Assembly (NCBI RefSeq): GCF_002775205.1
Contig: NC_036450.1
Span: 8,244,479 to 8,308,478, forward strand
DNA from: Xiphophorus maculatus
Taxonomy: Eukaryota > Chordata > Actinopteri > Cyprinodontiformes > Poeciliidae
DNA length: 64,000 nt
Direction: 5' to 3'
Shown here: positions 48,006-59,947 of the stretch, one piece after another
Layout of the letters: every line of letters starts with the position of its first letter
Numbering within the stretch: position 1 is the stretch's first letter
Position numbers and translations under genes: made by a program
The notes under the pieces: generated by a model
Seen by the model: only the letters and a program-made list of their open reading frames with translations
Databases searched by the model: none
What the model was told of the DNA's origin: nothing

Positions 48006-48890
48006 CTCTTCACTTGACCAGGTTTAGGTTCTGACCAATTGTTTCCACTCTGACACTTTCCTTGTCGACAAATCTTCAGTTTGTATTGCTGTTATTTGAA
48101 CTGTTAATTTTATGTTTTCTCCCAGTTTTTTGCCACATATGGTCTTGTCTTGTTTGTTTTATCTTGTGTTTAGCTGTGATACTTTCCTGGATTGGGGGGG
48201 GGGGAGGATGCCTAATATACTGTTGCCAACAGCATAACAGTAAGGATCACATGAAACTAAATGTCTAAAGTTTAAATAGAGCTAACTTCTTTTAAAATGC
48301 TGTGAAATTATTTTCTTTTCATGTGTAACCAAATGTGTAGTTATTTCAAGCAACCTGGAGGTGTCACGATTATTCCTCTACATAAATTACATGTCAGACA
48401 CTTTCAAAATGATTTTTCTTCAGATTTGTAATGTTTATAAACATTCTCTTTCTTCAGGTATGTACTCCTACATCAGGTCTGCTTTGTTTTGTGTGTCTGC
48501 TCTGTTTTCTGAAATTCCCATTCAATTGTGGCAGATGGTCCCTTGAACTGCACCAGGTTCTTCTGGAGGCCTATTTCTATTTTCCTCTCTACTGTTGCTA
48601 CATAAATGCCCAGTATGAGGAATTTGTCTAAAGTATGAAACCCAGACAATGCTCGCAATTGTTCATTGACGTTACATGCTTGTCCAGAAGCAGTGAGTGC
48701 TGCAAGTCAGTGATTTGATGCAATCTGCTGGGATTTCCTTAAACACATTTTTGACCTATTTTCCTGTTGTTTTTTTTTCTTTCCCAAAACCATGTTGTCA
48801 TCGGAGAAGAATTCCATAAAAGGAAAGTTCTCAGTATTAACAACCCATTAGACGGCCCTGTGAAGGCGGGACACAGAAACAAAGTAGCTG
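48006..48890. other. Non-coding stretch upstream of PPP1R3C-like
   Basis: No gene recognised. A G-run lies at about 48195-48206. The last bases lead into the promoter of the next gene. Confidence 0.45.
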
Positions 48891-48895
48891 CAGTC

Positions 48896-48985
48896 GATTG
48901 GTTGAACTATAGCTTCAGGCGGGTGTGATGTCACAGAGCACGCTCCTTTTTAATCCCAAAACTCAAAACAGACCCCAGACACAAC
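48896..48985 (+). promoter_or_regulatory. Predicted promoter of the PPP1R3C-like gene
   Basis: An inverted CCAAT box (ATTGG, 48897-48901), a one-mismatch cAMP-response palindrome (GTGATGTCAC, 48925-48934) and a weak T-rich/TAAT element near 48947-48954 precede a likely RNA start around 48975. A CRE-like site would fit a glycogen-metabolism gene responsive to fasting hormones. All of this is inferred from motif spacing. Confidence 0.4.
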
Positions 48986-51910
48986 AGAAGCTGCCTGACT
49001 GCACACTCGTCTTTATTTTTACTATTTCACTCACCTGAGAAACTACATGTTACTGTATGATATGTGAGTATATCATTATACACTTAAAAATACAATCATA
49101 TTGTTGGTTAGATGCTTGTCTTTTCTTGCACGGATGGCTTATGTTCATACTTTATCTGTTTTTTCAGTTGCAGATCAAGCCGACTTAGCTCAAAGCCTTC
49201 TACCTAAAGAACAGAAAAATAGTGTAAATCTGCAGTGGGACAATGAGTAGCTCAAGGTAAGTTACTATTTTCAGTTTGAGAGATCAGGCATAATATCAAA
49301 ACCACCACAAGAGAGAATAATTTTGTCATAGTGGTATATAGATGTACATAAAAACAAGTGAATATTTTGACTGACAGTTAATGAAGACAAATGTAGGACT
49401 TTGAGCTAGTTTCACTAAAAACAAATAGCGATTGCTGGGTTAATAGATCAGGACATTTGCAAACTGTAGCTGTTGTGGTGTGTTGCCGGTCTGCAGTGCA
49501 CTGTATCTATCAAAAGGGGCCCAGGGAAGGAACAGCAGTGAACCTGCGATGGGGTCATGGCCAAGACACGTTGATGGATGTGAAGTGAAAAACATGATAA
49601 ATCACATTTTCACCTACATTATGTATATACAGTATCTGAGTGTGTGTGTGTGTGCTTGTGTCTTGCCTGGGGATAAATGGCATAAGAATTCACTTTGGCA
49701 AGAAGGCAAGTGTGCAGAGGTTGTGAGGCGTTGAGTAAAGTTTGGCTGGGAAAATGTAGGTCCTGATATAACTGTGGATGCTACATTGTTGTCTACCTAA
49801 ATACCTATATGTTAATACCTGTGTTTTCTTAAAGCAAAATATTGCACCTTGCAACACAGCTAAATAGTTTAAAGAGCATAATAATGAGCTGGAGGTGTTT
49901 ACTTGGTCCCCAAATTTTAATCCAGTCAAGTCAAGTAATTGCTGTACTAACAAGTTCACTCCATTAATGCCCCACATTGCAATTTTCTGCTAACATGTTG
50001 GTGCAACAGCACAACATCAGGGCTCTAGTGCTGCCCATGCCTTCTTGAGCTACGGGATCAGCACATTATTAGACATTAATGTGGTCATGTTCTTATGCCT
50101 GATCATGATTCTTTTTGATGGCATTCACACAAATATGATTATGCTGAAAATCATACTGCCATATTTATAATCATGGTTGTTTTGAACCTTCTCAGAGTTC
50201 TTCACCCCCATCCTGTGGCGAAACCAGACAAACTGTCAGTGAACTCGGGTCAGCACCAGCCTCTTCATCAGCCAACGGTCATGGCTCCTCTGAAACTAAC
50301 GCAGCGACTTTATCCACCAAACGACTATCCTGGGAGAAGAACCAGCCTTCGCTTTGCACATCTGTCCTCCTCTCCACCCTCATCATATGTTCCTACAACT
50401 CCCCGGAGCTGTTTTCGCAAGTACAGCTTCAGCGCGCACAAGAAACGTGTGGTATTTGCAGATGAGGTGGGACGGGCACTGACTGTTGAGCATGTATTTA
50501 CCCCTGAACCCCCATCCCCACCCCCTACTCCAGCAACAAATCCCTGTCCACGCCATTTGGAAGGCCAACAAAATCCTGCAAATAGAAATGGATCGCTTAC
50601 GCCCAAGTTTCGCCTGGGTTTCCCTCAGCCTACAAAGGACTCTGACGCATTTATTGCTCGTCTGAAAGAGAAATGTGTACAAATGAAGAGCTGCAGCATT
50701 TCAGACAACACTTTGATAGGTGAAGTGTGTGTTTTCCATAGTTGCCCAAAAAACACTGTAAATATGAAAATGACTTTTGATTCATGGATCACCTTCAAAG
50801 ACATTCCCTGTAAATTCCTGGAGCAGAGGCGAGTCAATGGCCTTGATGTAGATGTGTTTTTCTTTGAAGCATGCTTGCCTCAAATTACAGACAAAATAGA
50901 GTGGATCGAGTTCTGCTTCACATCCAGCCCAGGGCTCAGCTCTGTGCTTCACGGGGATGACAACAGGGGACAGAATTACAAAGTGGTGAGGGAAAAAGGT
51001 GAATCATGTCCTGGCAAAGACTACACAAAGCAGTTTTACCCCTCACTTTCAAAGTACCAGCCACCTGTTTATTCACAGTTTTCTTCTTATCTCCAAAACT
51101 GTGAGAAGCTGACATACTTCAACAGTCATCTGCTAAGCAATGGATTTAAGTCTGCACTCCGCGAACCACTATGTTGGATGGCGTAAAACACCCAGTGTAG
51201 TGTTATGTCAGCACAAATATGATTCTGGATACAGAATACCCTACTGTAATGTGAATACTGTATTAAATTATTAAATTATTATTTTTTTTTACTTCTGCTG
51301 AAGTGAGATTTTTTTCAACTAAAAATGAATGTGTTTGTGTAAAATCTTATTAACAAATACATTGAAGAAATGAGTGTGTGTTATCTACATTGGATCAGAT
51401 TCTTGCTGTGTATCCATTTGTTGAATAAGGCATACCAGACAGAAACAGGTCAACAAAGCAAAAAGGAAATTCTGGGAAAACAGTTTAGATTGAAGAGTAT
51501 GTCCCAGACACTCCCTTGGCTTCAACATTCTTGGAATTGTTACATCTTGTACTATAGATAACTGGTTTGACAAATTTGAGACGGTACGTACTTTCCTTTT
51601 GTACGGACTTGTATTTATGAGAAAGGGTGGAGTCATTACAAAGCATCTTAGCATCTACAGTGAGAAAGTTCTTGCTTCTCTAGTTTCATTTCCATCCAGG
51701 TCACACTTTTTTTTTCTTGACTTTTAGTTCCTTCAGGCTGCCGCTGTCCTGTTTCAACCTAAGTGAATGTATGCAAGCTTATAGTAGCAACTGAAATGTT
51801 GTATTAGATCTGTTTACAATAATCTGATCTTTTTCACATTTTGTCATTTAAGAGAAATGATGCATGGTCTTTGTATTTTTTTCCTAATAAAAATCTGAAA
51901 AGTGAGGCAT
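48975..51910 (+). CDS. ppp1r3c-like: PPP1R3C-like glycogen-targeting subunit of PP1 (coding 49243-51186)
   Basis: Targets protein phosphatase 1 to glycogen, so that glycogen synthase is activated and phosphorylase is switched off. Likely exons: 5' UTR about 48975-49063 (GTGAGT donor), 49168-49256 (ttttttcag acceptor, ATG 49243, GTAAGT donor), 50196 to about 51910. Coding parts 49243-49256 and 50196-51186 join to 334 aa. The tiny first coding exon (MSSSR) followed by VLHPHPV parallels the MSxxR..VLDPRPL start of vertebrate PPP1R3C, which decided the start. Residues 88-94 are KRVVFAD, the RVxF motif that docks PP1. LGFPQPT (about 145-151) matches the conserved synthase-binding region. Residues about 162-270 form a CBM21 domain (MKMTFDSWITF, DNRGQNYKVV). 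The usual Trp of the WDNN motif is missing (HGDDN) and the C-terminus is divergent. AATAAA at 51886-51891 likely ends the message. Family assignment is firm; the exact paralogue is less so. Confidence 0.85.
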
Positions 51911-51950
51911 ATATTTTTATTCAGCACAACTGAGACAATACTTGAAATAC
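51911..51950. other. Short spacer after PPP1R3C-like 3' end
   Basis: Nothing recognised. Confidence 0.4.
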
Positions 51951-52245
51951 AGCTGCTAGGCTGTTGGTATGTTTCTCTCAGCTTTGCACATCTAAATAAA
52001 TTGACTATTCTCATGCAAAGTCCTATGCAAAATAGCTTCAGCTCAGATATAACAAAGAGAGCGTGAACATCTTTTCCATAATCTTTTGTAACATTTCACA
52101 GATTTTCTTCTGTAATTGCTCTATGTTAAGCTTACTCCATCTGTCCATCAACTCTGACCAGCTTCACTGTTACTGCAGAAAAACATGCATTCCCACAGCA
52201 TCATTTCATCACCTCCAGGTGCAGTGTCACTTTTCTACCATAGAT
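51951..52245 (-). mobile_element. Tc1-like transposon fragment, minus orientation
   Basis: Reverse-complement transposase landmarks: 'caactctgaccagcttcactg' region and 'cccacagcatcatttcatcacc' (GGSIMLWG read backwards), with 'gcaaaatagcttcagctcag' upstream. Frame broken. Confidence 0.6.
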
Positions 52246-52254
52246 TGATTGGTA

Positions 52255-52590
52255 GACCATCCATCCATCTATTCGCAAACACACTTATCCTTTCAGGGTC
52301 AACGGGTGAAAACCCTAGATAGGTTGTCAGTCCATCACAGGACAACACAGAGACAAACAGGACAAACATGCACAAACACATTCACACCTAAAGAGAATTT
52401 AGAGAGACCAATTAACCTGAGTCACATTTTTGGACTGTGGGAGGAAGCCGGAGTACCCAGAGAGGACCCTCACATGCATAAAACCTCCATGCAGAAAGAC
52501 TCCAGGCCAGGACTCAAACCCAAAGACCAATCCTGCTGTAAGGCAACAGTGCTACCAACTGTGCCAATGTGCAGCCCAAACGTGTAGACC
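52255..52590 (+). mobile_element. Abundant teleost interspersed repeat (LINE 3' end or SINE)
   Basis: Carries the familiar blocks 'catccatcc', 'gttgtcagtccatcacagg', 'ggactgtgggaggaagccgg', 'agtacccagagagg', 'ctccatgcagaaagactcc' and 'gctaccaactgtgcca'. This repeat is very common in fish genomes. The open frames 52249-52587 and 52430-52729 derive from it and are not genes. Confidence 0.7.
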
Positions 52591-52594
52591 AGAA

Positions 52595-52830
52595 GACAGA
52601 CAGCAGGTGCAGCTGATCCAGAATGCTGCTACTTGCATTCTCACCAAAAACCAGGAAGATAGAGCACATCACCTCAGTTCTAAATTTCTTCCACTAGCTC
52701 CCTGTAGCTCAGAAAATAGACTTTTATAAACTAAGAACAGTATTTTATTCACTGAACTGCTTAGCACCATAATACATTAAAGATCCTCTGTTGTTGCATC
52801 AACCTTCCAGAACTCTCAGAACATAAAAGC
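52595..52830 (+). mobile_element. L2-like LINE fragment (RT C-terminus)
   Basis: Second copy of the L2-type ORF2 3' region: 'QLIQNAATCILTKNQEDRAHHLS' style sequence, then 'ctagctccctgtagctcag', 'gaactgcttagcacc'. Same family as 47440-48005, frames broken. Confidence 0.65.
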
Positions 52831-54865
52831 AAATAAAGAATTTTAAAAATCACATTATTTTCATTAACATTATCTTTAACATAGGATTCTAATAAAATAC
52901 ATAGAATTTTGGGGATGCAAATGTGACAAAAAGAGAAAAAGATCAAGGTTTCTTGTATGGCATTCCAACTGCACCTTACCTAACCCAATACCTAATTCCT
53001 TATTGCAAAAGGAGAATGTGTGGAATGCATTCATGTAGCCATTCCCATGCAGTTGGTTTCATTTAATATTAAGGTTTCATAAAATGTTTTCCAAAACAAA
53101 TACAAATAGAACAGGTTGGATTTAGGTTGCTGGGTGTTATGAAAGGGAGTGTTCTCAGAAGTTATATATTTTTTAAACAAATTAATTCAAGCAATAAGTT
53201 AAAGCCCATTTAAGAATCAGAAAACATTGCTATTACATACTATTACACGCAAACTGAAAACAAAACAGATAAGGAAGAGAAACCTTCTGTCCCAGGGGAA
53301 CCCCGAAGCAACAAATCCAGGAACATTAGACAGTATCAGTAAGCGCAAGCATTCTGGGGTGTTTACTGTATTGCTGTCAAGCAATTTAAACTGGTGATTA
53401 ATCACCACAATTTTTGTAGTTAACCATGATTAATTGCAGATTTTGGTGCAAGCTGATTTATTTGGTAGACTCATTACATTTTACTCACATCAGTGATTTT
53501 TCAATTATGCTCCCTACAACTGCACATCAAAAATAATTCAAAAATATCAGAAAATAGTCCTCTGAATTTTTTTTGTGGCGTACAATAAAGAGTAAATCTT
53601 GTCCAGATACAAAATGGGAAGTAGTGCCTCTTGTATTTGAGAGTAAAACAAAGTTAGCATCCAGTTTAGGCGTCTGGCTACAAGAAGACATTCACTACAA
53701 CGAGTTGTGAAGCATTGAACGATACATGCACTCTCACATTTTATTTGTATCCAACAAGCCATTACAATCCAACAAGCTTGATCTTTTATATATGAGCCAA
53801 ATTGGCACTGTTTATTAGCATGTGGTATAGCTATTTGAATTTATGTGCTCAAACATCACAGTAGGGTAAAATTTAAATATCTAATCTGACATAGGTACAT
53901 CTGTAAGATGAGAGGTGTATGCTGTCCATGATCTGAGAATTGATATGGAATCTTGTTTTGGTATAAGCAAAAGGTGTCAGCATACCTGTGGAGGAGCCCT
54001 GACAGGTTCTAACCAAGTCCTCTGGGCGTTATATAACAATAATTAAAAGTGTTGCAGAACAAAGATAAATTACCAACCTAACCAAATGAAAACAACACCA
54101 GTGTCTAAATGAAGCCTATTGATTCACATATGAAGCAATTTTTCTTTTGTGGTTGTGTGGCATTGTGCAAACACTGCTCTGCTGAAACTCTAACCTCTAG
54201 GGAGTGTGGATCACTAAATCCTTTCATAACAGAAACCCAACTATACATCTCATGGAATGAGAAAACGTAGAGTCAGAGGAAAGGCTAATAATTAGAGGAA
54301 AGTAAGGAGCGATTCAATGTAAATTGTAAGGGAGTAGTCAGATATGACAAGCATGTGCTTCTCATTCAGCACAATACAATTTAAATGTATGCTCTAAACT
54401 GGAGTTGGGGCATTATTGTTATCAGCCAATAACATCCTGGAAATAGAAGGTAGAATTTGATTTTAAAGACTTGAACCTGAAACAGTAATACACAAGTAGA
54501 TTGGATGAAATAATAGTGAAAAGCAAGATGTTACCTTGATCAAACCCTCTACTCAAAGAATTATTCCTTAACAGGCCTCTGGAGAGTTAGATAGCATGCT
54601 GAGGAGGCAGTTCAACTATTGCAATCAACTATATTGGAGCAAGAAAATTATCTTAGATATTCTTGTTCAAAAATCTACCAAAAGGACATTGTCTAAAGTT
54701 AAAGAGACTAAGGAATGTAACTCAAAATCTGAGTTACTAAATTTGTTAGAATTGCTGTCCTGTGATATTAATTTTGACTGCAGTCTTAAGTGTTGTGCTA
54801 ATAGCTTTACTTCCTGGATTGCAGTTTCCCTCTCCCTGCTGAAAAAGTCTATAGTACAACACTGC
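52831..54865. other. Non-coding stretch, no gene recognised
   Basis: AT-rich, no supported exon. The open frame 54596-54883 has no recognisable motif and its end overlaps a Tc1 scrap. Confidence 0.45.
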
Positions 54866-55160
54866 TACCAGGACCCACCATGAGGATGGTGTGTAAAGGA
54901 GTTTTTTGGGGGGGGGTTTCTGCCACACTATGATACTTTGCATGCAGTCCAGAATAATGTACACAAAAGTAGACTCTAGTTTATACTTGACTGTGTAGGG
55001 AAACTTGTGTCAATGTATTCTATTTAGGTTATCAGAGTAAACGGAGCTAAACAAAAGCATCCAAATCTACTTGGATTTTTATTTGCAAATTGTTTAAAAA
55101 GTATGTATACTTTTCCTTCTGCTTCACAATTGGGTAAAACCCTGTGTTGATCTGCAACCC
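54866..55160. mobile_element. Tc1-like scraps
   Basis: A minus-oriented piece (about 54866-54950: 'ccaccatgaggatggtgtgt', 'tctgccacac') and a plus-oriented 3' end (about 55060-55155: 'ttggatttttatttgcaaa', 'cttctgcttcacaattg') of Tc1-like elements. Confidence 0.45.
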
Positions 55161-55570
55161 GAACATTTGTGGTTTAAATGTGAAAAAAATTTTTTTTTAA
55201 ATTGATAAAGTGCAAGAATTATGAAGACAGCTTGGTTACAAAGATATCCCAGCAGTATATTTGTATGCAGCATCATCGATCATTGCCAGCATACACCCAT
55301 ACACTGTGAATTGGGATATAATCTACAGAAAATTTTGTAAACTTATGGAGTCTTTATAACTTAAAATATGTACATGCAATATGTTTCATATTTGTTAAAA
55401 AAAATTGGTTTGAATTCTTCATAAATCAGTCTGGGTGTTGTACTGATACCTATCAGCAGTACTGGCATTTTAGTTACCATAACAGCAAAATATATACAAA
55501 GGGCGTAACTTGAGAAACTTTCAATAGTCTAGTATCATTTTTAGTCAGTGTGTCACTCCTCTCATTTTAT
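55161..55570. other. Non-coding stretch, no gene recognised
   Basis: AT-rich with no visible feature. Confidence 0.45.
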
Positions 55571-55770
55571 CTTTCAGCCAGCAGCAGCCTCAGCTGGACT
55601 ATGGCCAGACGTCAGCTACCAGCTGCTGAGCTTTACGCATTGTCTGAAAAATGGCCTAAAGAGTGATTCAGTGGGCTGCAGGCTCAGCAACCAATCACAA
55701 CGAGCGAACAGTGGGTTGTTAAAGTAGGTGACGCATTGCCAGGCTGAGAACATAACCAGGAATGAGGTAA
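55571..55770 (+). promoter_or_regulatory. CCAAT-containing, promoter-like segment
   Basis: A GC-richer island with a CCAAT box inside 'agcaaccaatcacaac' (near 55686-55701). It is followed at 55762 by an ATG that runs directly into a GTAATT donor-like site. It could be the promoter and first exon of a plus-strand transcript, possibly the one ending at 60140; no internal exons link the two. Confidence 0.25.
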
Positions 55771-56638
55771 TTTTTGCCTGTTTGCCAAACAGGCTGGATG
55801 GTGACCAAAGTCAATGTGAATCTTCATTTCAGTTGCAGTTATATAACCATCTTGTTTTTGATTCAGATATTGACAGCATAATTAAAATGAATTAAACTTC
55901 TAAAGTTTGTTGTCATTTTCAAAGATAAAGACCAAGCTGTTTTCAATTATGCAATAGGAATTTAATATTATTGCAAACATTGTGTAACTAAGTCATGCTG
56001 TCAGCATGATGCAATCAATTGGAAAGCACCAGAATAGTTACACGAAAATTGGTTTAACATTTTTTCACTTTCCTAAAGTAATGGCTAAAGCCATTTTTTG
56101 CCAAAAGTATTGTTGTTGCCAAAATCAGTTTTGGCAAAAAATTACTAAGGTCATTGCAATAATTTACAGACCACTTAAAAGTGAAAATTTTGAGGATTTA
56201 GGTAATGAAAAAGAAAATATTTATTTTCCTCTGGAAAAAAGTCATTTATTATTTCTAGATATGTTACATAAAGTGAGAAGAACAACTGTTGTTGAGCAAG
56301 TCAATGCTTTACTCTGTCGTCCGACACACTAATGGGATAAATGAGGAACAGTGCCCTCTGCTGACTGCAAACTGCACTAAAAATTGCAATTACCATCACA
56401 CTCAAGTGGATGGTAAACATGATGATGACATTTAGGGTGAGATATAGCAGCAAGTCCAACCAGAAACATCCAGATGGAGAAAAGATGGATGCTTGAAAGG
56501 CCACGCTGGAATCATATATTTAGTAGATGGTCCTGTGAGGTCACTGTGATTCAGAATGACACCAGATGAAGTAGTATAGCAGTTTGTAAATTGTTGTGGC
56601 ACAGATTCTTTGCTAGACGCAGCTGTTTGTGCAGGACT
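55771..56638. other. Non-coding stretch downstream of pla2g1b
   Basis: Would include the pla2g1b 3' UTR at its right end; a reverse AATAAA (tttatt near 56247) is the nearest obvious signal. Holds a long hairpin at 56093-56142. The frame 56006-56332 shows no protein motif. Confidence 0.4.
56093..56142. repeat. Perfect inverted repeat, 14-bp stem
   Basis: ATTTTTTGCCAAAA (56093-56106) pairs exactly with TTTTGGCAAAAAAT (56129-56142). A nested alternative hairpin, TTGCCAAAA/TTTTGGCAA, uses the third GCCAAAA copy at 56117-56138, so the arms can pair in two ways. Confidence 0.85.
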
Positions 56639-57785
56639 CTACTGACACTGGTCACTTGGCAGGTGCTCATGCTCGGGGTTCCACTCTGACCTGCTGAAAC
56701 ATTCTGCGGCTTTGCGGTCGCACTCACAGATGAACATCTCACATTCATTGTTTTGGTCTAGAGAAGAGAAAGCAATAGTATCAGTCAGTTTTCAATCTCT
56801 GACACCCAGGTAGTACTGGTGAAAACAGTGCAGTGACAGAGTTGTCAACTTCTGAGCAGAGCTTGAAGTGAGAAGTGTACATGGATTGAGTTAGTAAAAA
56901 GCAGAATGAGTAAATCCACTGTGCACAAGTCAATGACAGATTTGCAGCACTGCCTTCTCTGTTTCGAGTGAAAGTTATCACCTTCAAATGACGGAAAAAT
57001 GCTTCAATCTCACTATCGAGGAGTAAAAGTTAGCAACGCTAGAAAAATGTCAACTCACTTGTACAAGTGAGCTTTCTGTTAGCCTCATCACAGGTGTAGG
57101 AGTAAATCTCGGTATAAGGGTTATCCAGGATGGGCCAGCACTCCGGATGCTGCATGGCGTCACTGTAGCACTGGTCATGAACCTGGCAGCACCTGTATGG
57201 AAAAACAAATTGTTCAGCACTGCAATCTTTAAAACAAATAAAAATATTGTAGATATTACAATATTTTTAAGTAGTATTAGTGTGAGGCGGCTTAAATAAT
57301 GACCTATCCAGATCATCAATGGGTGTGCCAGAGCCTCCGTATCCACAGTAACAACCATAGTCTGAATAGTCAAGAGCAGGCCAGCTATCAGGCAACATAC
57401 ACAGGATCATGGCCCTGAACTGATGGAGAGCCTTGTAGTCCAGAGAGTGGGCTGTAGAAAAATAACAGGACATGATAGTGACTTAAATGTGAATATGTAT
57501 GGTAAAAGTACTTAGAAAACTTTGAACTGCCTTGTTGCTTAAATGTGTTATACAAATAAACTTGATTTGAAAGAAAACTTGCAGCTGTAATTTAAGAAAA
57601 TGTGCATTATGCTTAGCTGTCGAATAAGCAAGCCAGAAAGTACATTAAAGTTTTGTTCTGCATTTTGAGAAAACTGAATATTTGAGGGGGTATAAATACT
57701 TTTACAGTCTGGCAATTTCTGTGAAATTGTACTCACCTACGGAGAGACCAACAGCCAAGAGGAAGACAGTATAAAAGGCATTCAT
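56639..57785 (-). CDS. pla2g1b: Group IB secreted phospholipase A2 (pancreatic type)
   Basis: Secreted Ca-dependent enzyme that cleaves the sn-2 acyl bond of phospholipids in the gut. Four coding exons on the minus strand: 57737-57785, 57304-57451, 57059-57192, 56639-56757. They join in phase to 149 aa plus TAG; donors are GTGAGT, GTCATT and GTGAGT and every acceptor ends in AG. Residues 1-16 or so are a signal peptide ([16 protein letters not shown]). HSLDYK followed by ALHQFR mirrors the trypsin activation site of pancreatic proenzymes (cut after Lys23). The Ca loop [13 protein letters not shown] and active site CCQVHDQCY (His-Asp) are intact. The segment after HDQCY has the same length as mammalian group IB including the pancreatic loop, then [12 protein letters not shown]. 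The Cys-rich C-terminus ([17 protein letters not shown]) completes the fold. No defect seen. Confidence 0.95.
57515..57560 (+). mobile_element. L2-like LINE 3' tail in pla2g1b intron 1
   Basis: The pattern 'actttgaactgccttgttgc' then 'tacaaataaacttgatttg' is a typical L2-family tail, lying in the intron 57452-57736. Confidence 0.5.
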
Positions 57786-57811
57786 TCTGTGAGTGAAAGG
57801 CTTCAGTCGGA

Positions 57812-57860
57812 AAGTGACTTTCACTCAAACATAAAGTCCCTTTATATACATCATGTTTGG
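57812..57860 (-). promoter_or_regulatory. pla2g1b: TATA promoter of pla2g1b
   Basis: Read on the minus strand, TATATAAA (57848-57841) lies about 56 bases upstream of the ATG. A start near 57812 would leave a 5' UTR of about 30 bases. A CAGCTG E-box occurs about 30 bases further upstream (near 57875), of the kind used in acinar-cell promoters; its use is inferred. Confidence 0.6.
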
Positions 57861-59945
57861 GTCCTTGGATGTCAGCTGTCCATACAGTACCAGCTCACAC
57901 GCATTCACACTCACAAAACAAGCTGGCATGTGCAAAGGTTAAAGATTTCTCACACCTTGTAAGCTCGGATCTCCTAAGGCCAAGATCTCTGCCATAAAGT
58001 CATAGAATCTCATTGCTGATTCACCAGTATGGCAAAATAGCACTTGCTTATACATCCTGAATGAAATTAAACAAGAAAAATCTTCATGTTTTTTTTTTTT
58101 CTTTTTGTAGTAATTCAAAGGTTATGACTTATTTCTGTGTACATGCATTCCCTCCTTCTCATATCCATGCTTTTAGCTGTCCAGTTATTCACATTTAAGG
58201 GGAAACACATTTAGGGGAAGTTTTTTTGCTTCCCTCCCCCCCCCCAAGATGTCAAACTCTTGTTGAAGCATGTTGTTGCAATGACTCATAAATTCTGCCA
58301 ACGTACCAAGAGTATCACAACTGAAACTGATGGACACATTTTCACAATCTTTCAACGAAATCTTCAATGATACATAGTTAAGGCAGACATTATTCAAGCA
58401 TCTGGTAAATTTAAAGTTATTTTTAATTAACCAAGAATGGGGTGATAGAGAAATCCATTTTTATTTCAATTTAAAAAGTGGAAAGTCCATAGAAACCGTG
58501 ACTCTGGTTGGACCACTACAAAACGTACCTGTAACTTCCAGTCAGAAGAAACATGCTGGTCAAATTAAAAGATCACATCAAATCTGGGGTAGAAATAATT
58601 TTGGGATGAACTTAAAGCAGTATTGTCTGAGTCAATAAAAGACTTGTTAAAAAAAGAGGGAAAAAAGATTTCCTTTTTATTTTTGAAGCTCAAACTCACA
58701 AAAGGTGCAGGCAGCAGAAACTGGTACTTTCCAGATCGCAGATCCTCCACAAGAGGGCAGATTTCAAGAATAGAATTTGATAAATCACATTTTGAGGAAA
58801 CTAGTGATAAGACATGTGGTTACATGCAGCTCTTCTCTTGTAATCATTTCCTGGTGCACTTGTTTTGTGATGCTTACAGTTACATAGTTTACCTGTTTTT
58901 GCCCATCATTACCTAAGTAATTAATCAATTGCCTAATACAGTTTAGAAAGAAATTATATACTATTTTTTAAATTGAACTTTGAATATTCAATATTCCACA
59001 CTCTGATTAACAAAACAGAGGACAACAGTTGGATGTGATCTTAATTTAATCTTCATCATGCAGAAAAATACGGCAGCGGTATCAGTTCTACTCTTCCGAT
59101 ACATCGTCATGTTAGCGCACAAATTCAACATCAAATCAATAGCTAAACTTTCGAGTGAAATGGTTTTTACCATACAAGGCAATCGACGCAATAAAAACAA
59201 TCTGGATCAACAGAATGATCTACAGCAAATCAAATATAAATAATATCATCTCTAAATGCTCTAGAAAATATATTATCTCTGTCTTGTGTGCTCGGCACAT
59301 TTCCCCATCAACATAACCAGCAGAAGAGAACACACAGATAACTGCCTCAGTGCATATGTTCAGTCTGTAACCTGAAGGTTCACATTCTTGATTGGTGACG
59401 TTTTGTCTTCTCAACCATGGGAAAGAAAACAGCAGCCTTATTTACACATACTTCTATCAGCATGATTAATGATTACAACTATGTATATGTTTCGATTTAA
59501 AACGTTTCCGTGTCCTACCAAATCATTATTGCTTTCATATATATTCTGCAAAGCAAAAATATCCTTGCAAATTAATGTACAAGGAAAGGCATATTAAATA
59601 GGAATGTAATAATCGACACATTTACAACCTTAGGTGGGTTTTTACAATAATTAGATATGCAGAGTATAAATCACTATAAAAGTGCTCATCTGTTTTCAGT
59701 AGTGCTTGAAAATCGAACAGCTTTTAACTGTTTTTATTTTCATTTATGAAATAATTCCTTATTTCGAAGCTCTAGAATCTTTTCTTTGTTGCCTCAAAGT
59801 AAAGGTTATTCTTACTCTATATCATCTCTTTTATGTTGTATTTTTTCTCCCCAATCAGTCTGCTGACTTTTTAATGCAAATTCTAACAAACTAAAAAAAA
59901 CAAAGCAATACTCTCTTTTCATGACACTGACTTTTTTTTTCTTGC
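57861..59945. other. Non-coding stretch between pla2g1b and an exon-like segment
   Basis: No supported gene. A C-run lies at about 58236-58246. The frames 58623-58916 and 59058-59243 have no motif and no splice context. Confidence 0.4.
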
Positions 59946-59947
59946 AG

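Noticed and set aside
50325..50837. Minus-strand frames of 93, 99 and 70 aa
   Set aside because: Antisense shadows of the PPP1R3C-like coding exon.
52249..52729. 112-aa and 99-aa plus-strand frames
   Set aside because: Lie in abundant teleost repeats (interspersed repeat and L2 fragment).
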